Shown piece by piece: positions 13,554 to 14,995 of a stretch of 14,995 nucleotides of DNA. Each line of letters starts with the position of its first letter. Positions within the stretch are counted from its first letter, which is position 1. Position numbers and translations under genes: made by a program. Origin of the DNA: Ruminococcaceae bacterium UBA6855 (lineage in GTDB: Bacteria > Bacillota > Clostridia > Oscillospirales > Acutalibacteraceae). The notes below the pieces were generated by a model, which was given only the letters and a program-made list of their open reading frames with translations, ran no database searches and had not been told where the DNA came from. The stretch is taken from the NCBI GenBank assembly GCA_002451755.1, contig DKDF01000061.1:40328-55322 (forward strand), in the 5' to 3' direction.

Positions 13554-14708
13554 TCACAGTTCGTTTATCATCGAGAGCAGGTCGACATAGAACACGCGGA
13601 CATTGTGGTTGACGAACAGACCGCCGTTAATCGAGAGGTGATCGCCGCTGAAGGTCGGCATGATGTTCCATACGCCCGTTGCAACTTCGCCGCCGCTGTA
13701 AACGGCAGAGGGCGCATTGAACGGAGCGAGAGCGGAAATTTTATTGACGAGTCCGTCATTCTCGAACCACTTTTCGTCGACGACATAGCCGCCCTTGGTG
13801 GTGCAGGTGAACTTGCCCATTCTGACCGCACACGCTCTGAAGAGCTTATCTATATTGCCGTCGACCGGGCTGTAAGTGCCGTCCGCATTGCGCTCGGTCG
13901 CGCTGCACGGATAGGAGAAATAATAGACATTTTTGAGCGTCGAAATATTCTCATTCATCGCGAGAGCATGGTCGATGTCCATATCATACTCCGCGCTGTC
14001 CGAAAGTGCTCTGTCGAGATGCGGAGCGGTGGCGACGGTGAGCATGGCGACAACCGCGCGCTCTTCGGCGGTGGCGTTGACATCCTTTATTATAGCGTCG
14101 CGCACGAGATAGGCGGTCGTGCCGTTATGCGGAGCGGCGAGCGCGGTTACGGAATATATCCAATCTGCCTTTCCGCCCGTGAACAGGTCGGAGACATCGC
14201 CGCCCGAAGCCTTGCGCTCGGCTTCACTGCCGTTTGCCATAAGCTCAGCCAGAAGTCTGACGGTCGCGCCGCCGAATGAATGACCGAGAAGATTTATCTT
14301 ATCCTCGGCGCTCCACTCGTCGATAAGCGGATCGGAGGAATAATCCTCGCCGTATCTGTCGTGGCGGCAGCGCTTTGAATGCTCCTCGCCGTAGTCGGTG
14401 ACGGTGCCGGTCAGCTGGGCGTAGAGCTCGCAGGCTCTGTCCCATGCGCTTCCCGTGGGATCGACAGCTGCGGAATAGCACTCGAAGCCGCGGGCGTTGA
14501 GATACTGCATCAGATCGCCGCCGAACATACCCCAATAGGGCAGGAAATCGTTATACCAGGTGTAGCTGCCCCAGCCCGCGAGACCGTGGACGAAAACGTT
14601 GGCATACTCGGTGTTGAACTTCGTATCGTCAACCTTGACGTGCGGAATGTTGAGCGCAGGGAAGCAGAACATAATTACAGATACGATAAATGAAATTACT
14701 TTTGCCAC
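13554..14708 (-). CDS. Secreted lipase, family I.5 (Staphylococcus/Geobacillus type)
   Basis: An alpha/beta-hydrolase expected to cleave triacylglycerol or related esters outside the cell. The 384-residue product starts with a basic/hydrophobic segment (residues 3-19) that looks like a signal peptide or membrane anchor, without a clean cleavage site. VFVHGLAGWG (38-47) carries the oxyanion loop, GHSFG (142-146) the nucleophile Ser144, ENDG the acid Asp318, and GDHLSI the base His357. Residues aligned by eye with the structural zinc site of Geobacillus lipases are all present: Asp90 in WDRA, His110, His116 and Asp237. Other family marks are APHNGTT (192-198) and the TVTDYGEEH segment. The GTG start at 14708 is preceded by GGGATGG; the overlapping ATG two bases upstream runs out of frame and stops after four codons. 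Its own promoter lies upstream, and it ends at the shared terminator. Confidence 0.93.
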   Translation of the reverse strand: MAKVISFIVSVIMFCFPALNIPHVKVDDTKFNTEYANVFVHGLAGWGSYTWYNDFLPYWGMFGGDLMQYLNARGFECYSAAVDPTGSAWDRACELYAQLTGTVTDYGEEHSKRCRHDRYGEDYSSDPLIDEWSAEDKINLLGHSFGGATVRLLAELMANGSEAERKASGGDVSDLFTGGKADWIYSVTALAAPHNGTTAYLVRDAIIKDVNATAEERAVVAMLTVATAPHLDRALSDSAEYDMDIDHALAMNENISTLKNVYYFSYPCSATERNADGTYSPVDGNIDKLFRACAVRMGKFTCTTKGGYVVDEKWFENDGLVNKISALAPFNAPSAVYSGGEVATGVWNIMPTFSGDHLSINGGLFVNHNVRVFYVDLLSMINEL

Positions 14709-14772
14709 ATGACCATCCCTTTTTCATTATTTATGTCGGCGGTTATTCTCCGAACGCGCCGTTTACAAGCTA

Positions 14773-14802
14773 ATTATATATGGAATTTATTCCCGTTGTC
14801 AA
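14773..14802 (-). promoter_or_regulatory. Predicted promoter of the lipase gene
   Basis: Read on the minus strand, consensus TTGACA (14802-14797) and consensus TATAAT (14778-14773) are separated by 18 bp. The leader to the GTG start is about 60 bases and contains no obvious structured element. Confidence 0.75.
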
Positions 14803-14817
14803 TCGGTTTTATGAAAT

Positions 14818-14867
14818 AAAAACGGCTGCGGTCGGAGCAAATATATTGCCCGATCACAGCCGTTTTT
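14818..14867 (-). terminator. Long hairpin terminator of the partial downstream gene
   Basis: AAAAACGGCTG (14818-14828) pairs perfectly with CAGCCGTTTTT (14857-14867). The stem continues inward through GGTCGG/CCGATC and GCAA/TTGC to a five-base loop, broken only by one mismatch and one bulge. On the minus strand it is followed by TTTTTATTT. The outer arm touches the stop codon of the partial gene. Confidence 0.85.
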
Positions 14868-14995
14868 CACCACTTTTCGCGCATGAGGCGGAGGTTCAGA
14901 ACTCTAAGCTCCTCTTTGCGTTTTTCATAATCCGGGCACCGCGAACCGACAAGATGCCAGAACGCCGCCGAATGATCCATGTGTTTAAGATGCGA
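14867..14995 (-). CDS. C-terminal fragment of an unrecognised protein, gene continues beyond the window
   Basis: Reading the minus strand from the window edge gives 42 uninterrupted codons ending KWSTOP-style at TGA (14869-14867), with the last residues LRLMREKW. The fragment contains HMDHSAAFWHLVGSRCPDYE, then a basic/acidic helix KRKEELRVLNLRLMREKW. Codon use is like that of the neighbours, and the stop is followed at once by a strong terminator, both of which support a real gene end. I do not recognise the family; too little is visible to name a function. The 1-12 kb context gives no help, since the lipase has its own promoter. Confidence 0.6.
   Translation of the reverse strand, partial: SHLKHMDHSAAFWHLVGSRCPDYEKRKEELRVLNLRLMREKW

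Noticed and set aside
13503..14279. Open frame of 258 codons on the plus strand opposite the lipase gene
   Set aside because: It starts inside a terminator stem and is fully antisense to a lipase with all catalytic residues; no promoter or family motif was seen.
1..14995. CRISPR array, tRNA, rRNA or insertion sequence
   Set aside because: No regularly spaced direct repeats, cloverleaf with the TTCGA arm, rRNA signature or transposase-like frame was found by eye on either strand.

Overview
The window looks like a chromosomal segment of an uncultured, probably gut-dwelling Clostridia member (Bacillota; Oscillospirales- or Christensenellales-like, which is inference). The signs are GGAGG-type ribosome binding sites, frequent GTG starts, AT-rich promoters with extended -10 elements, a BspA-type leucine-rich-repeat surface protein, an AgrC-type GHKL sensor kinase, a Bacillus-type thymidylate synthase, and a YtrA-type GntR/ABC module. 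Codons are GC-rich in third position, so long antisense ORFs are common and were discarded. No tRNA, rRNA, CRISPR array, insertion sequence or phage gene is visible.

Layout. (1) Positions 1-4747, + strand: the 3' part of a membrane GHKL histidine kinase, overlapping by 11 bp a 1157-residue secreted LRR_5/BspA-like protein, closed by a terminator. (2) Positions 4817-8100, + strand: a promoter and a compact four-gene operon (lipoate-protein ligase, pyridoxal/pyridoxamine kinase, thymidylate synthase, dihydrofolate reductase), ending in a terminator shared with the convergent gene. (3) Positions 8097-9554, - strand: an orphan membrane protein resembling fructose-family PTS EIIC. It is divergent from (4), positions 9728-13437, + strand: a YtrA-type GntR repressor, an ABC ATPase and a permease with a large extracytoplasmic C-terminal domain. 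The 263-bp divergent spacer holds two good promoters and nested palindromes. (5) Positions 13554-14708, - strand: a secreted family I.5 (Staphylococcus/Geobacillus-type) lipase with complete catalytic triad and zinc ligands, with its own promoter. (6) Positions 14867-14995, - strand: the C-terminal 42 codons of an unrecognised gene with a long hairpin terminator.

How the genes work together. The operon in (2) joins enzymes that meet around folate-linked one-carbon metabolism: ThyA makes dTMP and dihydrofolate, DHFR recycles the dihydrofolate, PLP serves serine hydroxymethyltransferase and glycine decarboxylase, and lipoate serves the glycine-cleavage H protein. The module in (4) has the usual shape of a self-regulated envelope-stress or antimicrobial-sensing ABC system. 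The kinase and LRR protein in (1) are probably translationally coupled, suggesting a sensor linked to a surface adhesin or binding protein. The least explained pieces are the EIIC-like orphan with its divergent control region, the permease's C-terminal domain, and the LRR protein with no recognisable cell-wall anchor.
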